Of a stretch of 64,000 nt of DNA, positions 51,842 to 61,559 are shown piece after piece (the first letter of the stretch is position 1; the number at the start of each line of letters is the position of its first letter). The stretch is from NCBI GenBank assembly GCA_036960175.1, contig JBALWH010000012.1, positions 39,543 through 103,542 on the forward strand, read 5' to 3'. The notes under the pieces are model-generated. The model saw only the letters and a program-made list of their open reading frames with translations. It did no database searches and was not told the origin of the DNA. Source of the stretch: Motiliproteus sp036960175 (GTDB taxonomy: Bacteria; Pseudomonadota; Gammaproteobacteria; Pseudomonadales; Balneatricaceae). The translations under genes and the position numbers were made by a program.

Positions 51842-53782
51842 TCACCAGCGTACCTCCTCAGGAGGTTGCCATTCGCCCCGCTGGTAAGCTTTTAGTTTCT
51901 GGCGATACTGATATTCAAATTTACGTCGCAATAAGCCGCTGGGATCATCCGGCAATTGCCGTAACCACTGCTCCAGCGCCTGCTGTTGCTGCTTTTCTTC
52001 GTCGGTTAACTCTTCCCTAACCGACGTCGCTTCAGCGTCCTGATCAGCATCATCCGCTGCACTATTGCCGCCGCCTTGTGATGGCTCAGAAGGAGGTGGA
52101 TTCTCTTCTTTACTGGCGTCAGATTGCGGCTCAGATTGCGCTTTTGAATCCTGTTCAGGGTCCGGTTGAGCGGGTGATTCAGAGGTCGATTCGGGTGAAT
52201 CCGAAGATGAATCACTGGCTTGTCTATCAGCAGAATTCTGCTCTCCCTGCTCGGCAGCGTCCTCCTTGCTGTTCGAATCAGATGAACTGTCCGAATCAGA
52301 TGCACTGTCAGAGCTCTGCTGGCTGTCAGAAGACTGCTGCCCCTGTTCGCCTTTTTCGCCCTGTTGACCTTCCTGGCCGTCTTGCCCGTCCTGCTGTTGC
52401 TGCTGTTGCTGCTGTTTCAGTAAGTCTTCCACCAGCTGCTTATTAAACTGGGCATCGTCCATGTTTGGAGCTAGCTGCAAAGCCCGATTAAAAGCCTCCA
52501 CCGCCTCTGGCAGTTTGCCGCTGCGCGCCAAGGCATTACCGCGGTTATACCAATCATCGGCTTTATCGCTGCCGGAAAAATTCTCCGCCGCCGCTTCAAA
52601 GTTACCGCTGCGGTATTGAGCACTGCCTTTCCAGGCTGGAGATTTAAACAAGGCGCCTGCATTCTTATAATCTTGCTGCTCAAAGGCTTCCGCCGCCTGC
52701 TGGTTTTTATTGCGCCACAGATCCTGCCATTCAAAAGCATAGGCGGGCTCTGGGTTCAGCATTGGCACCAGAAAAACCAGCAACAGCCAGCCGCGCCTAT
52801 GGGCGAACGCAGCGATGGGTAGCAACAACAACAGCAACCAGGCCCCGGCATCGTCCCATAGATCAAAATGCCTTTTGAGCTCAGTGGTTTCGGTCGCATC
52901 AGGCAATAGCTGCTCCGTCAATGATGGGGCTTCCAGCAAACGCCGCACATCTTCTCCGCCAAAACTGAGATCGCTATAAACTCCACCGGTATCGGCCGCC
53001 AGTTGTCGCAGCACTGAAGCGTCCAAGCGGGCCAGGTAAATGCCTCCCTTAGCATCCTTAGCAAAACTGCCATCCCGCAGAGGCACCGGAGCCCCCTCCG
53101 AGGTACCAACCCCCAGTATCGACAGAGAATAACGACTGCCTGACAGTTGCTGTCGAATGCTTTCACGGGCGCTGGCTTCGATACCATCGGTTATCAGTAG
53201 CAGACGCCCACGGCTATGACCGGCATCCTTAAACAGCCGCACGGCGGCGGCAACCGCCTCTTCACTGCGGCTTCCCCGCACTGGCATAAGCCCAGGTGCA
53301 AGGCTGGGCACCAGTGCCAGTAATGTTTCCCGATCACTGCTCAGCGGTGCCAACACATGGGCATCGCCAGCGTAAACAACCAACCCGGTCAGTCCCTCAG
53401 TACGGGCTTTCAGCAGGTCAATCAGACGATGACGGGCATGCACCAGACGACTGGGTTTGTGATCCTGCGCTAGCATGGACGGTGACAGATCAAGAATCAG
53501 AACCTGAGCATCTTGTTTTTGATAAATAGGTTGCGGCAGTTTTTCCCAGCTGGGGCCAGCCAAGGCCAAAGTTGCCAGCATCCAGGCGAAAAACAGCGCC
53601 AATAATGGCCACCGAGAAGCCGCTGTCGGCTGGCTGTCCAATAAGTGTGATAACAGCTGCGGCTGTATCAGCTGTTGCCAGCTATTGCCGTTACTGTGGA
53701 TGCGCCACAGCTGCCAAGCCAACGGCAGCAGCGCAAGCAACAGCAATAACCATCCCGGACGGAGAAAGTGAAACTGGTCCAC
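51842..53782 (-). CDS. batB: BatB-BatC fusion: VWA domain with TPR repeats
   Basis: A 646-residue protein. The start is the GTG at 53782, which overlaps the batA stop (TAGTG) and has GGGGAG upstream; the frame extends to 53875 inside batA without a start signal. Two N-terminal helices come first, then a VWA domain (about 85-290) with the MIDAS motif DLSPSMLAQD. A third helix precedes the TPR repeats (DDWYNRGNALARSGKLPEAVEAF). The tail is very rich in Gln, Ser, Asp and Glu (52080-52430). Some genomes carry the TPR part as a separate batC. Confidence 0.9.
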   Translation of the reverse strand: MDQFHFLRPGWLLLLLALLPLAWQLWRIHSNGNSWQQLIQPQLLSHLLDSQPTAASRWPLLALFFAWMLATLALAGPSWEKLPQPIYQKQDAQVLILDLSPSMLAQDHKPSRLVHARHRLIDLLKARTEGLTGLVVYAGDAHVLAPLSSDRETLLALVPSLAPGLMPVRGSRSEEAVAAAVRLFKDAGHSRGRLLLITDGIEASARESIRQQLSGSRYSLSILGVGTSEGAPVPLRDGSFAKDAKGGIYLARLDASVLRQLAADTGGVYSDLSFGGEDVRRLLEAPSLTEQLLPDATETTELKRHFDLWDDAGAWLLLLLLPIAAFAHRRGWLLLVFLVPMLNPEPAYAFEWQDLWRNKNQQAAEAFEQQDYKNAGALFKSPAWKGSAQYRSGNFEAAAENFSGSDKADDWYNRGNALARSGKLPEAVEAFNRALQLAPNMDDAQFNKQLVEDLLKQQQQQQQQDGQDGQEGQQGEKGEQGQQSSDSQQSSDSASDSDSSSDSNSKEDAAEQGEQNSADRQASDSSSDSPESTSESPAQPDPEQDSKAQSEPQSDASKEENPPPSEPSQGGGNSAADDADQDAEATSVREELTDEEKQQQQALEQWLRQLPDDPSGLLRRKFEYQYRQKLKAYQRGEWQPPEEVRW

Positions 53783-54828
53783 TAGGTTTTCTCCCCGGCC
53801 GAAGGCTGAGATTTCTTGCGCCCTGGAGACCGCGATAACAACAGCGACGGCGGCAGCACCAGCAGCAGAGCCCAAAACATGCTCAGTAGCATCGCCAACG
53901 CCAGAGGCCAGTGAAACAGCGACTGCTGCGGCCGAATCACCTCATCGGCCTGAGGCGCGGGCTCGAGTCGATCCAGTTCCTGATAAATCGCCTGCAGCTC
54001 TTCAACATCCCTAGCCCGAAAATAACGACCCCCGGTGCTCTCGGCAATAGCTTTCAGACTATCCTCATCGAGATCTGCCGATGGATTAACCCGCCTGGAC
54101 CCGAACAGGCTTCGCACCAGCATCTCATCTGCGCCAAACCCCAGGGTATAGATACGCACGCTCTCTTGGGCCGCAATTTTTGCTGCCTCCAGCGGCTCTA
54201 CTTTACCGGCGGTATTGGCACCGTCAGTCAGCAGGATCAACACCCGGCTCTGCTGCGGCCGCTCTTTCAGGCGCTTGATACTCATGCCGATGGCATCACC
54301 GATGGCCGTTTTCTCGCCAGCAAAACCGATCTGAGCTTCGTTCAGTAATTGCTGCAAGGTCTTATGATCAAAAGTCAGCGGGGTTTGCAGATAAGCCTGT
54401 GTGCCAAACAGAATCAGTCCCAGGCGGTCACCTTTGCGGCGCTCGGCAAAGTCTCCCAATACGCTCTTTACAGCAACCAAACGGTTAACCATGTCACCCT
54501 CAAGCTGCATATCTTCGGCTTTCATACTGCCGGATATATCCACTGCCAGCATCAGATCACGACCACTTGACGCCAAAGGCACAGGCTCGCCGACCCATAA
54601 CGGACGCGCCGCCGCTACCAGTAGCAGCAACCAGATCAGCCACAGTATCGCAGGGGGTAATTTTCGCCCAGATTGGGTTCGCGCTTGGGAACCACCTGCA
54701 CCACTGAGCGCCTGAAAAAAAGGTACTTTGAGGGCTGATTCCTGTTTGGCGACGGCTGGGTAAAAACGATTAACAGACCAGGGCAAAGGCAAAAACAGCA
54801 GCAGCCAGGGCCAATCAAGACTGAGCAT
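53782..54828 (-). CDS. batA: BatA: VWA-domain membrane protein
   Basis: A 348-residue membrane protein. The start at 54828 has AGGAGG six bases upstream and overlaps the DUF4381 gene by 14 bases. Membrane helices sit near the N-terminus and the C-terminus. The VWA domain between them has MLAVDISGSMKAED with the DxSxS metal motif, and LLTDGANTAG. It overlaps batB by one base. BatA and BatB are thought to act together in the envelope. Confidence 0.9.
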   Translation of the reverse strand: MLSLDWPWLLLFLPLPWSVNRFYPAVAKQESALKVPFFQALSGAGGSQARTQSGRKLPPAILWLIWLLLLVAAARPLWVGEPVPLASSGRDLMLAVDISGSMKAEDMQLEGDMVNRLVAVKSVLGDFAERRKGDRLGLILFGTQAYLQTPLTFDHKTLQQLLNEAQIGFAGEKTAIGDAIGMSIKRLKERPQQSRVLILLTDGANTAGKVEPLEAAKIAAQESVRIYTLGFGADEMLVRSLFGSRRVNPSADLDEDSLKAIAESTGGRYFRARDVEELQAIYQELDRLEPAPQADEVIRPQQSLFHWPLALAMLLSMFWALLLVLPPSLLLSRSPGRKKSQPSAGEKT

Positions 54829-55450
54829 GATGAGCCTCCTGCGCGATATTATCCTTAATGACACTTGGACTCTTCGAGTCACTATGCTGGTTCTTCAACC
54901 AAGTCGAATACTTGTGTTTTCGTAACCATCGTTTGCAAAGCTGTTTGATCTCATCCACATCATACTGAGGGTCGGGCTGGTACAGAGCGGTAGAAAAAAG
55001 AGCCTCATACTGTTGGACAAATTGCGTCTGGTCACTGCTATCAGCCAGAAACTGCACCCAATCAGCGCCGCTAAGCCCGGCCACCTGATGACGGGGAAAA
55101 GCCACCAACGCTGCCCGCCGTAATAACTGCGATAGCTGCTGCAGAAGTTGTAGCGAATCTTCAGTGCGGCCAAATTCCAGGCAATACTGCTCCAGCTCGG
55201 CAATGGCCAGACGACGGTAGCGATTGTTACGTCGAACGCGCCACAGGTAATAAAGCGCGCAACATAAGGACACCAACAGCAATAGCGCCGACAACCACCA
55301 TCCCGGTGCCGGAGGCCACCAGCCGATTGGCTCAGGCAGATGTAAATCCCGTAACTGTGTCAGTGGGTCCATTGGCATGCCAGTGCCGGTTTTTGGCATA
55401 GCGGGCATAGATGCTGGCCCGGAAGCGGAAAGCGCTGAGATAGCCGTCAT
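54815..55450 (-). CDS. DUF4381-family membrane protein
   Basis: A 211-residue protein. DPLTQLRDLHLPEPIGWWPPAPGWW is diagnostic of DUF4381, followed by a helix (LSALLLLVSLCCALYYLW) and a cytoplasmic helical domain (LRRAALVAFPRHQVAGLSGADWVQFL). It is coupled to the DUF58 gene by an ATGA overlap. Its role in the Bat complex is not known. Confidence 0.85.
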   Translation of the reverse strand: MTAISALSASGPASMPAMPKTGTGMPMDPLTQLRDLHLPEPIGWWPPAPGWWLSALLLLVSLCCALYYLWRVRRNNRYRRLAIAELEQYCLEFGRTEDSLQLLQQLSQLLRRAALVAFPRHQVAGLSGADWVQFLADSSDQTQFVQQYEALFSTALYQPDPQYDVDEIKQLCKRWLRKHKYSTWLKNQHSDSKSPSVIKDNIAQEAHHAQS

Positions 55451-56478
55451 GACCCGGCCCCTCCCCTTTTTGCGGCGACAGGTTTCCGCTGTTGGCCATA
55501 AAGGTTGCGCAGTTCTCGTAGCAGATGATCTGACGTACTAATAGGATGCAAGGGGATGCCCAGGGGAGCACAGATCTGCGCTAATGTCTGAACACGCTGG
55601 CGCAGGGCCTCACCATGATGACTGGCCGCCGACAACTGCTGGCGGTGCACGCCATCGGTCACCCAAAAGCGGCCACGGGCGGCTATCTGCTGCTCCAGAG
55701 GGTCACTGATCATAAACAGCGTGACTTCCGTATGACGAGCCAGCTGGAACAATCTTTTGCGACAGTGATCGTCGAAATCATGGAAGTCACTGCTGATACA
55801 GACCGCTGTGCCAGGTTTGCAGACATGCTGCAGTTTTTCCAACATGCTGGCCATAGAACGGGAATGAGATGGCCCCTCCTGTTCAGAGATCGGATCACAG
55901 GGGCTGCTGAGTAAATGGCTGTATTGGTCTAACTGACGAATCAACTCTAGGACATTGTGCTTGCTGCGCTTGGGGCGGATATCGCGATGCTCCTGATCAC
56001 CGAAGACCAAGCCGCCAACACGATCACGGTTGGCCAGGGCACCCCAGGCCAGACTGCTGATCAGGGCGGCACTCTGTACCGATTTAAAACAATGCTGACT
56101 GCCGAAGAACATCGACGAGCGCATGTCTGCCGCCAGAATAACCGGACGCTCGCGCTCTTCCCGATAAACCCTTGTATGGGTCTGTTGACTGCGTGCAGTA
56201 ACGCGCCAATCGATAGAGCGGATGTCGTCTCCGGGTTGGTACAGGCGTACCTCTTCAAAATCGATACCACGACCACGGCTACGGGTTTTCCACTCTCCTG
56301 CCTGAGAGGCAGCGCCAAGCTGTCGCCGGCCTAAGCGAAAATCAGCACAAAACCGATGCAGGCTGACGAGCTGGCTAAGGTTGGTAAACGCCCCTTCCAC
56401 CTGATACTCATCTATCTGCTGAAAACTAATACTCTGAGTCACGGGAGACAGCTCAACACAATAATGGCGCTTGGCCAC
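55447..56478 (-). CDS. DUF58-family protein (VWA-like)
   Basis: A 343-residue cytoplasmic protein starting at GTG. The DUF58 signature is clear: GRGIDFEEVRLYQPGDDIRSIDWRVTARSQQTHTRVYREERERP. The remaining VWA-like fold (LAADMRSSMFFGS) has a partly kept metal site. MoxR and DUF58 act together as ATPase and target. It is the second gene of the operon. Confidence 0.92.
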   Translation of the reverse strand: MAKRHYCVELSPVTQSISFQQIDEYQVEGAFTNLSQLVSLHRFCADFRLGRRQLGAASQAGEWKTRSRGRGIDFEEVRLYQPGDDIRSIDWRVTARSQQTHTRVYREERERPVILAADMRSSMFFGSQHCFKSVQSAALISSLAWGALANRDRVGGLVFGDQEHRDIRPKRSKHNVLELIRQLDQYSHLLSSPCDPISEQEGPSHSRSMASMLEKLQHVCKPGTAVCISSDFHDFDDHCRKRLFQLARHTEVTLFMISDPLEQQIAARGRFWVTDGVHRQQLSAASHHGEALRQRVQTLAQICAPLGIPLHPISTSDHLLRELRNLYGQQRKPVAAKRGGAGS

Positions 56479-56497
56479 TTAATTAATCCTGTAGACA

Positions 56498-57460
56498 TCA
56501 AGCGACTGGCACCAGCTCTAGCAGTTTCAGAATGACCGTTTGCGGATCTAAACCATTGGCTTCCGCTTCAAAGCTCAGAATCAGTCGATGGCGCAGCACA
56601 TCACAGGCGACCGCTTGCACATCATCAGGGCTAACGTAATCGCGCCCCTGTAACCATGCATGAGCGCGGGCACAGCGATCCAGGGCGATACTGGCCCTTG
56701 GGCTGGCACCGTATTCAATCCAGCTGGCTAATTCAGGGGAATAGCGCTGAGGTAGGCGTGTCGCCATGGTAATTTGAACAATATATTGCTCTACCGGTTC
56801 GGCCATATGCAGCTGTAACACTTCATTGCGAGCGGCCATCAACAATGGCTGACTCAGGGTCACCGGTGCTTCTTCTACTGCACTGCTGCCGGCTTCTCGC
56901 CGAGCCAGCTTCAAGATCGCTAGTTCCGCCTGCTGATCAGGGTAATCCACCAGTACCTGCATCAGAAAACGGTCTAATTGGGCTTCCGGTAACGGATAAG
57001 TACCTTCCTGCTCAATAGGGTTCTGAGTCGCCATCACCAGAAACAGCTCTGGCAATTGGTACGTCTTACGACCAACACTGATCTGCCGCTCGCCCATGGC
57101 CTCCAACAGCGCCGACTGCACTTTCGCTGGCGCCCGGTTAATCTCATCGGCCAATACCAGATTATGGAAGATCGGTCCCGGCTGAAACTGGAAAGTACCT
57201 TCTTCGGGACGATAGATATCGCTGCCAGTGACGTCGGCTGGTAATAAATCCGGGGTAAACTGGATACGATGAAAGTCCCCTTCAACACCCTGAGACAAGG
57301 TTTTGATGGCTTTTGTTTTCGCCAGTCCCGGTGCCCCTTCCACCAATAAATGGCCATCAGCCAACAAGGCAATAAGCAGGCGTTCAACCAACTGCTGCTG
57401 GCCGATAATTTGTGTCTCTAACCAGCTCTTAAGGGTTTGAAATTGTGTCAATGTGTTCAT
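56498..57460 (-). CDS. moxR: MoxR-family AAA+ ATPase
   Basis: A 320-residue chaperone-type ATPase. Walker A is GAPGLAKTK, Walker B is LVLADEINRAPAK, and sensor 1 is VMATQNPIEQEGTYPLPEAQLDRF. It is the first gene of the operon. MoxR proteins assist the folding or activation of VWA-domain partners, here DUF58, BatA and BatB. Confidence 0.95.
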   Translation of the reverse strand: MNTLTQFQTLKSWLETQIIGQQQLVERLLIALLADGHLLVEGAPGLAKTKAIKTLSQGVEGDFHRIQFTPDLLPADVTGSDIYRPEEGTFQFQPGPIFHNLVLADEINRAPAKVQSALLEAMGERQISVGRKTYQLPELFLVMATQNPIEQEGTYPLPEAQLDRFLMQVLVDYPDQQAELAILKLARREAGSSAVEEAPVTLSQPLLMAARNEVLQLHMAEPVEQYIVQITMATRLPQRYSPELASWIEYGASPRASIALDRCARAHAWLQGRDYVSPDDVQAVACDVLRHRLILSFEAEANGLDPQTVILKLLELVPVA

Positions 57461-57784
57461 GATTGCTAAATTATTATCCCCAAGACTTTATAAATTCCAA
57501 GACGCTGATTTTAGTTATTCGTGGATCAATTTCAAGAAGCTTCGATGTGAAGAAATGGCGAAAGTTCAGTGCTAGCCACTTTTAGTCCAAACGGCTTAAT
57601 TAACCTTGTTCTCAAACAGGTGTTCCAACGAATTTCCAGGCACCAAAATACTCCTAACACCCTGATTTATCCTAATTAAGATGGTAAATAATTCGCCTAA
57701 TTGCAGACCTACCCAATAATTACGCTAAAATTCCTTTTCTGCTGGGCAATCCAGCGCTAACCCCATCACTTACCTATTGACCCC
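57461..57784. other. 324-base divergent region between moxR and the MATE gene
   Basis: Control region for two divergent transcripts. I see no gene, palindrome or repeat that stands out. Confidence 0.55.
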
Positions 57785-59131
57785 ATGACATCAAAAAGAC
57801 ATCAGATCCTGTTCACCGAAGGCGCGGTTCCTAAACAGCTGCTGGCCGCCACCCTACCGATGGTGTGGGCGATATTGGCACTGATGTCTTTTAATGCGGC
57901 AGATACCTTTTTTATCGCACAGCTGGGTGAAAAACCCCTGGCCGCTATCACCTTTACCTTTCCAGTGGTGATGGTGATGAGCAGTATCGCCATCGGTCTC
58001 GGTGCTGGCACCTCCACTGCCGTTTCTCAGGCCATAGGTGTGGCAGATCAAAACCTGACAAAACGACTAACCACCGATGCCAGCAGCCTGTGTCTAATTC
58101 TGTCATTGATATTTGCCGCTGTCGGCTTGCTGACCATCGAACCGCTATTCAGCTTACTGGGCGCCGATGACGAACTACTGCCCCTGATTCGACAGTATAT
58201 GGAGATATGGTATCTGGGCCTGCCAGGGCTGATAACCCCGATGGTCTGTATGGCGGCCATCAGGGCCAACGGCATGAGTAAAGTGCAAAGCTATATCATG
58301 ATCAGTTCGTCACTGGCCAATATAGCCCTGGACCCCATCCTGATTTTCGGCCTGCTTGGTGCACCACGACTGGAACTAACGGGAGCCGCGCTGGCGACCA
58401 TCATAGTGCGCTATTGCACGCTGTTCGCAGCCCTCTATATGGCCCGCAAAGTGCGGATGCTGACGAACCCGCTGGCGTCTCTGACACTACTAGGGCAATC
58501 ATGGAAAAAGATCCTGCACGTGGGCCTGCCAGCCACGGCAACCAATGTCATTATTCCCCTGGCTACCGGCGTGATCGTAAAACTAGTGGCCGAACATGGC
58601 ACCAGTGCCGTGGCGGGGTTCGGCATCGCCAGTCGTATCGAAATATTGGCGCTGGTGTGCTTTTATGCCCTGTCCAGCATCGTCGGGCCTTTCTTCGGCC
58701 AGAATATGGCAGCACAGAAATTCGAGCGGATTAACCAATCCCTGAAGACTATTACGCAATTCAACTTTGCCTGGGGATTGTTGATCGCACTGTTGTTATG
58801 GCTACTGGCAGCGCCCATAGCGGCACAATTTAATGACTCAGCAAGCGTACAAGCAGTGACGGTGGCCTATCTCAGCATCGTACCCTTAAGCTATGGTGGA
58901 TATGGCTTGGTGATGTCCATTAACGCCGCCTTTAACGGCCTGGCAAAACCCCTGCCCGCGACCCTGCTATCCACCTCAAGAGTCTTAATCCTGTATTTAC
59001 CATTGGCGCTACTGGGGCAATATCTATGGGGGTTAAACGGGCTATTTATCGCAGCGGCAACTGCCAATATGATCGCAGCCGGAATCGGCTATCGGTGGCT
59101 AAAGAGCAGTATCCATACTGCAACCCGCTGA
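57785..59131 (+). CDS. MATE-family efflux transporter
   Basis: A 448-residue carrier with twelve predicted helices. The N-half has MVWAILALMSFNAADTFFIAQLGEKPLAA and the middle has LVAEHGTSAVAGFGIASRIE; both are typical of the NorM-related DinF/YeeO branch. It exports drugs or cationic toxins in exchange for Na+ or H+. The gene stands alone, with its own terminator shared with the cold-shock gene. Confidence 0.9.
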   Translation: MTSKRHQILFTEGAVPKQLLAATLPMVWAILALMSFNAADTFFIAQLGEKPLAAITFTFPVVMVMSSIAIGLGAGTSTAVSQAIGVADQNLTKRLTTDASSLCLILSLIFAAVGLLTIEPLFSLLGADDELLPLIRQYMEIWYLGLPGLITPMVCMAAIRANGMSKVQSYIMISSSLANIALDPILIFGLLGAPRLELTGAALATIIVRYCTLFAALYMARKVRMLTNPLASLTLLGQSWKKILHVGLPATATNVIIPLATGVIVKLVAEHGTSAVAGFGIASRIEILALVCFYALSSIVGPFFGQNMAAQKFERINQSLKTITQFNFAWGLLIALLLWLLAAPIAAQFNDSASVQAVTVAYLSIVPLSYGGYGLVMSINAAFNGLAKPLPATLLSTSRVLILYLPLALLGQYLWGLNGLFIAAATANMIAAGIGYRWLKSSIHTATR

Positions 59132-59191
59132 CTCCATAGGCCGTCGCATACCCATCTGGTTCATCGCGAAGGCTCATCTTGTTCAAACACA

Positions 59192-59227
59192 AAAAAAGGG
59201 CATGCCCGCGAAGGCATGCCCTTTTTT
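59192..59227. terminator. Bidirectional rho-independent terminator
   Basis: AAAAAAGGGCATGCC and GGCATGCCCTTTTTT make a perfect 15-bp stem with a 6-base loop. It serves both the MATE gene and the convergent cold-shock gene. Confidence 0.92.
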
Positions 59228-59272
59228 ATTTAGCTACAGCTTAAAGAATAGAAGCTATAGCATAACTGTTAT

Positions 59273-59482
59273 TTAAACAGCTGTGATGTTCTCAGCTTGA
59301 GGACCTTTCTGGCCTTGAGTTACGGTGAACTCAACGCGCTGGCCTTCTGCCAAAGTTTTGAAGCCAGAGCTAACGATAGCGCTGAAATGTGCGAAAACGT
59401 CTGGGCCAGACTCTTGCTCGATGAAACCGAAGCCTTTAGATTCGTTGAACCACTTAACGGTACCGCTTACTGTATTAGACAT
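59273..59482 (-). CDS. Cold-shock protein, CspA family
   Basis: A 69-residue OB-fold RNA chaperone. The nucleic-acid motifs RNP1 (KGFGFI) and RNP2 (VFAHFS) are intact, and the start TVKWFNESKGFG is typical. It melts RNA structure in cold or stress. The upstream stretch on the minus strand (59483-59640) has the long AT-rich leader expected for csp mRNAs. Confidence 0.95.
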   Translation of the reverse strand: MSNTVSGTVKWFNESKGFGFIEQESGPDVFAHFSAIVSSGFKTLAEGQRVEFTVTQGQKGPQAENITAV

Positions 59483-60402
59483 AATAATATCCTGAGATTA
59501 AAAAATAAGTTTGCCTTCAAAAGGCATAATTAGCGTGGAAATAGACTAAAACTTAGAAACTACAGAACGAAGAATTACGAATAATACGGCGAAATGAGGA
59601 TCTTAAATATGGCTTTCTTTCTAGCTGGGGCATAATTTATAGGGTTATTAGCGAAGAGTCAATCTCTTTTAATAAGAAAGAATAAGAAGAGAAACTAGTG
59701 GCGCCTGGCGGAGACTACATCGAAAAACGCAGCCAACGTTAAGAGGATGGCGCAGGCTGTTGTTGCCTCTAAAGGCATGACTAATACGGATAGGTTGCAC
59801 GTAGCCGCAACTTAATCCGATTGTTGTACGAGCCCGCTGCTTATTTAAGTAACATTGTAAAATTCTCAAAGCACGCGCCTTAGAGCGAATCGGGTAGAAC
59901 CTTTTTCTGCGTAATCACTGCCAAATTCATCACCCCTATCACTGCTAAATATCGGCAAGTGCCTGCTCCCTAGGAGCCAATAGTTTGAATTGCTCACTCT
60001 TGGCTATACTCAGTCCAGAAAATGTTGAATCACAACCTATCGTATAGGGAAATGTTCATCATGGGCTGGGGCAGATCAATCAGCGATCATGTATAGCCAA
60101 AACAATAGGTTAACTGTTGATTCCTCTGCGCGAAGGCATCACTCTAGATCGATTCAATCGTGCTGGTCCTAAAATATGACCAGCCTGGTACCAAGCGCGC
60201 GGTTGAAGTGGTTCTAAAAAACTATTCCTCAGAGGTTAGGATGAATCACGGTCAAATATTTGATCGTAGGTTTCTCAAGAAACTACAAAAGAGGGGATGG
60301 CTGGCACAGCCATTAAGCCATGCACTTCAAGACTAGATGGCTGTCAAAACAACAAAAAGTCCACGCATCCCCACGCGAAAGGACCCTATAACGGAGCTAC
60401 TT
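59483..60402. other. 920-base gap before the second TRAP operon
   Basis: The left part (59483-59640) is the likely csp leader. No gene is supported in the rest. TGGCAC at 60301-60306 is not a sigma-54 promoter, as the -12 element is missing. The promoter of the TRAP operon is probably after 60100. Confidence 0.55.
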
Positions 60403-61419
60403 ATGTACCATAAGAATAAGATCGCTAAAGTACTTTCTCTATCAGTCGCCTTGGCGCTCACCGCTGGCACTAGTGTGATAGCTCAGGCAAAAACCTTCAA
60501 AGTTGCTGTAGGCGATGGTGCCGGAGGCACCCAGCACGAACTGGGTAAAAAGTTCGTTGAAGAATTTTCTACGCGGACCGGCGGTAAGCACAGAGCCAAA
60601 CTGTTCCTCAACGGCCAGCTTGGCAGCGAGCAGGATACCGTCAACGATGCTTCGATCGGCACCCTGGATTTCTCCATCCTGGCGATCAACAACGTTACGC
60701 CCTTCTCTCCTAGCGTCGGGGTACTGACTCTGCCCTATATGATCCAAAGCCTCGACGATGCGGTCAAGCTGACCCAAGGCGACGTAGGTAAGGAACTGGT
60801 TGCTAACACCCTGCGCGATGCCAATGTCCGTATCATCGGCTGGGCCTACTCCGGTTTCCGGGTACTGACCAACTCCAAGCGTCCGATCAAGACGCTGGAA
60901 GACCTCGATGGCGTCGTAGTTCGTGTTCCCAAAAACGAAATCATGATCGATACCTATAAGGCCTGGGGCATCAACCCGACGCCAATGGCTTGGTCCGAGA
61001 CCTTTACTGCCCTGCAACAGCGTGTGGTTGATGGTCAGGACAATCCGTATATCACCGTTTACGCGATGAAGTTCGACGAAGTTCAGAAGTATGTGACTAA
61101 CGTCCGCTACCTGTTCTCGATCGAGCCACTAATCGTTTCCGAATCGGTATTCCAAGACCAGAAGCCAGCCGTACAAAACGCGATTCTGGAAGCCGGCAAA
61201 GCCGCCACCCAGCACAGTCAGACTTGGCTGATAGAGCAGGAAGACAACATCAAGAAGGAGTTAGTAAGCCGCGGAATGGAGATTTCTGATCCTGCCAACG
61301 GTGAAAAAGAGTGGATGGACAAGGCTACCTCTCAGGTATGGCCCAAGTACATCGACAGCATCGGCGGCAAGGAAAAGCTTAATGCAGTCCTCCGCTCCCT
61401 CGGACGGGATGGCGTATAA
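60403..61419 (+). CDS. TRAP transporter substrate-binding protein (DctP family)
   Basis: A 338-residue periplasmic protein. The start at 60403 has ACGGAGCT upstream; the longer frame to 60337 does not. The signal peptide ends near VIAQAKTF. LDGVVVRVPKNEIMIDTYKAWGINPTPMAW has the DctP arginine that usually holds the substrate carboxylate, and VVDGQDNPYITVYA is the other conserved part. The cargo is probably an organic acid, but the kind is unknown. It differs clearly from the TeaA-like protein at 39117. Confidence 0.85.
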   Translation: MYHKNKIAKVLSLSVALALTAGTSVIAQAKTFKVAVGDGAGGTQHELGKKFVEEFSTRTGGKHRAKLFLNGQLGSEQDTVNDASIGTLDFSILAINNVTPFSPSVGVLTLPYMIQSLDDAVKLTQGDVGKELVANTLRDANVRIIGWAYSGFRVLTNSKRPIKTLEDLDGVVVRVPKNEIMIDTYKAWGINPTPMAWSETFTALQQRVVDGQDNPYITVYAMKFDEVQKYVTNVRYLFSIEPLIVSESVFQDQKPAVQNAILEAGKAATQHSQTWLIEQEDNIKKELVSRGMEISDPANGEKEWMDKATSQVWPKYIDSIGGKEKLNAVLRSLGRDGV

Positions 61420-61469
61420 CAACCATCCTAGGATAATTGCTCAACCCAATTATCGTTCCAGCTAAATCC

Positions 61470-61536
61470 TGCACCCTGCGCTGTAATTAGACCTAGTCAC
61501 CTAGCGTGACTACTCTATAGCAGGGTGCATCTTTTA
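61470..61536 (+). terminator. Stem-loop between the binding-protein and small-permease genes (second TRAP)
   Basis: TGCACCCTGC and GCAGGGTGCA form a perfect 10-bp outer stem, followed by TCTTTT. Inside the 40-base loop lies a second stem (AGTCAC/GTGACT, 5-base loop). It likely acts as a partial terminator or an RNA-stability element. Confidence 0.75.
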
Positions 61537-61559
61537 GAGTATTCACGGGAGCATTGATC

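Noticed and set aside
60301..60318. TGGCAC as a possible sigma-54 promoter for the second TRAP operon
   Set aside because: The -12 element reads TTAAG instead of TTGCW.
60442..61017. 191-codon frame on the minus strand
   Set aside because: It is antisense to the second TRAP binding-protein gene and has no supporting features.
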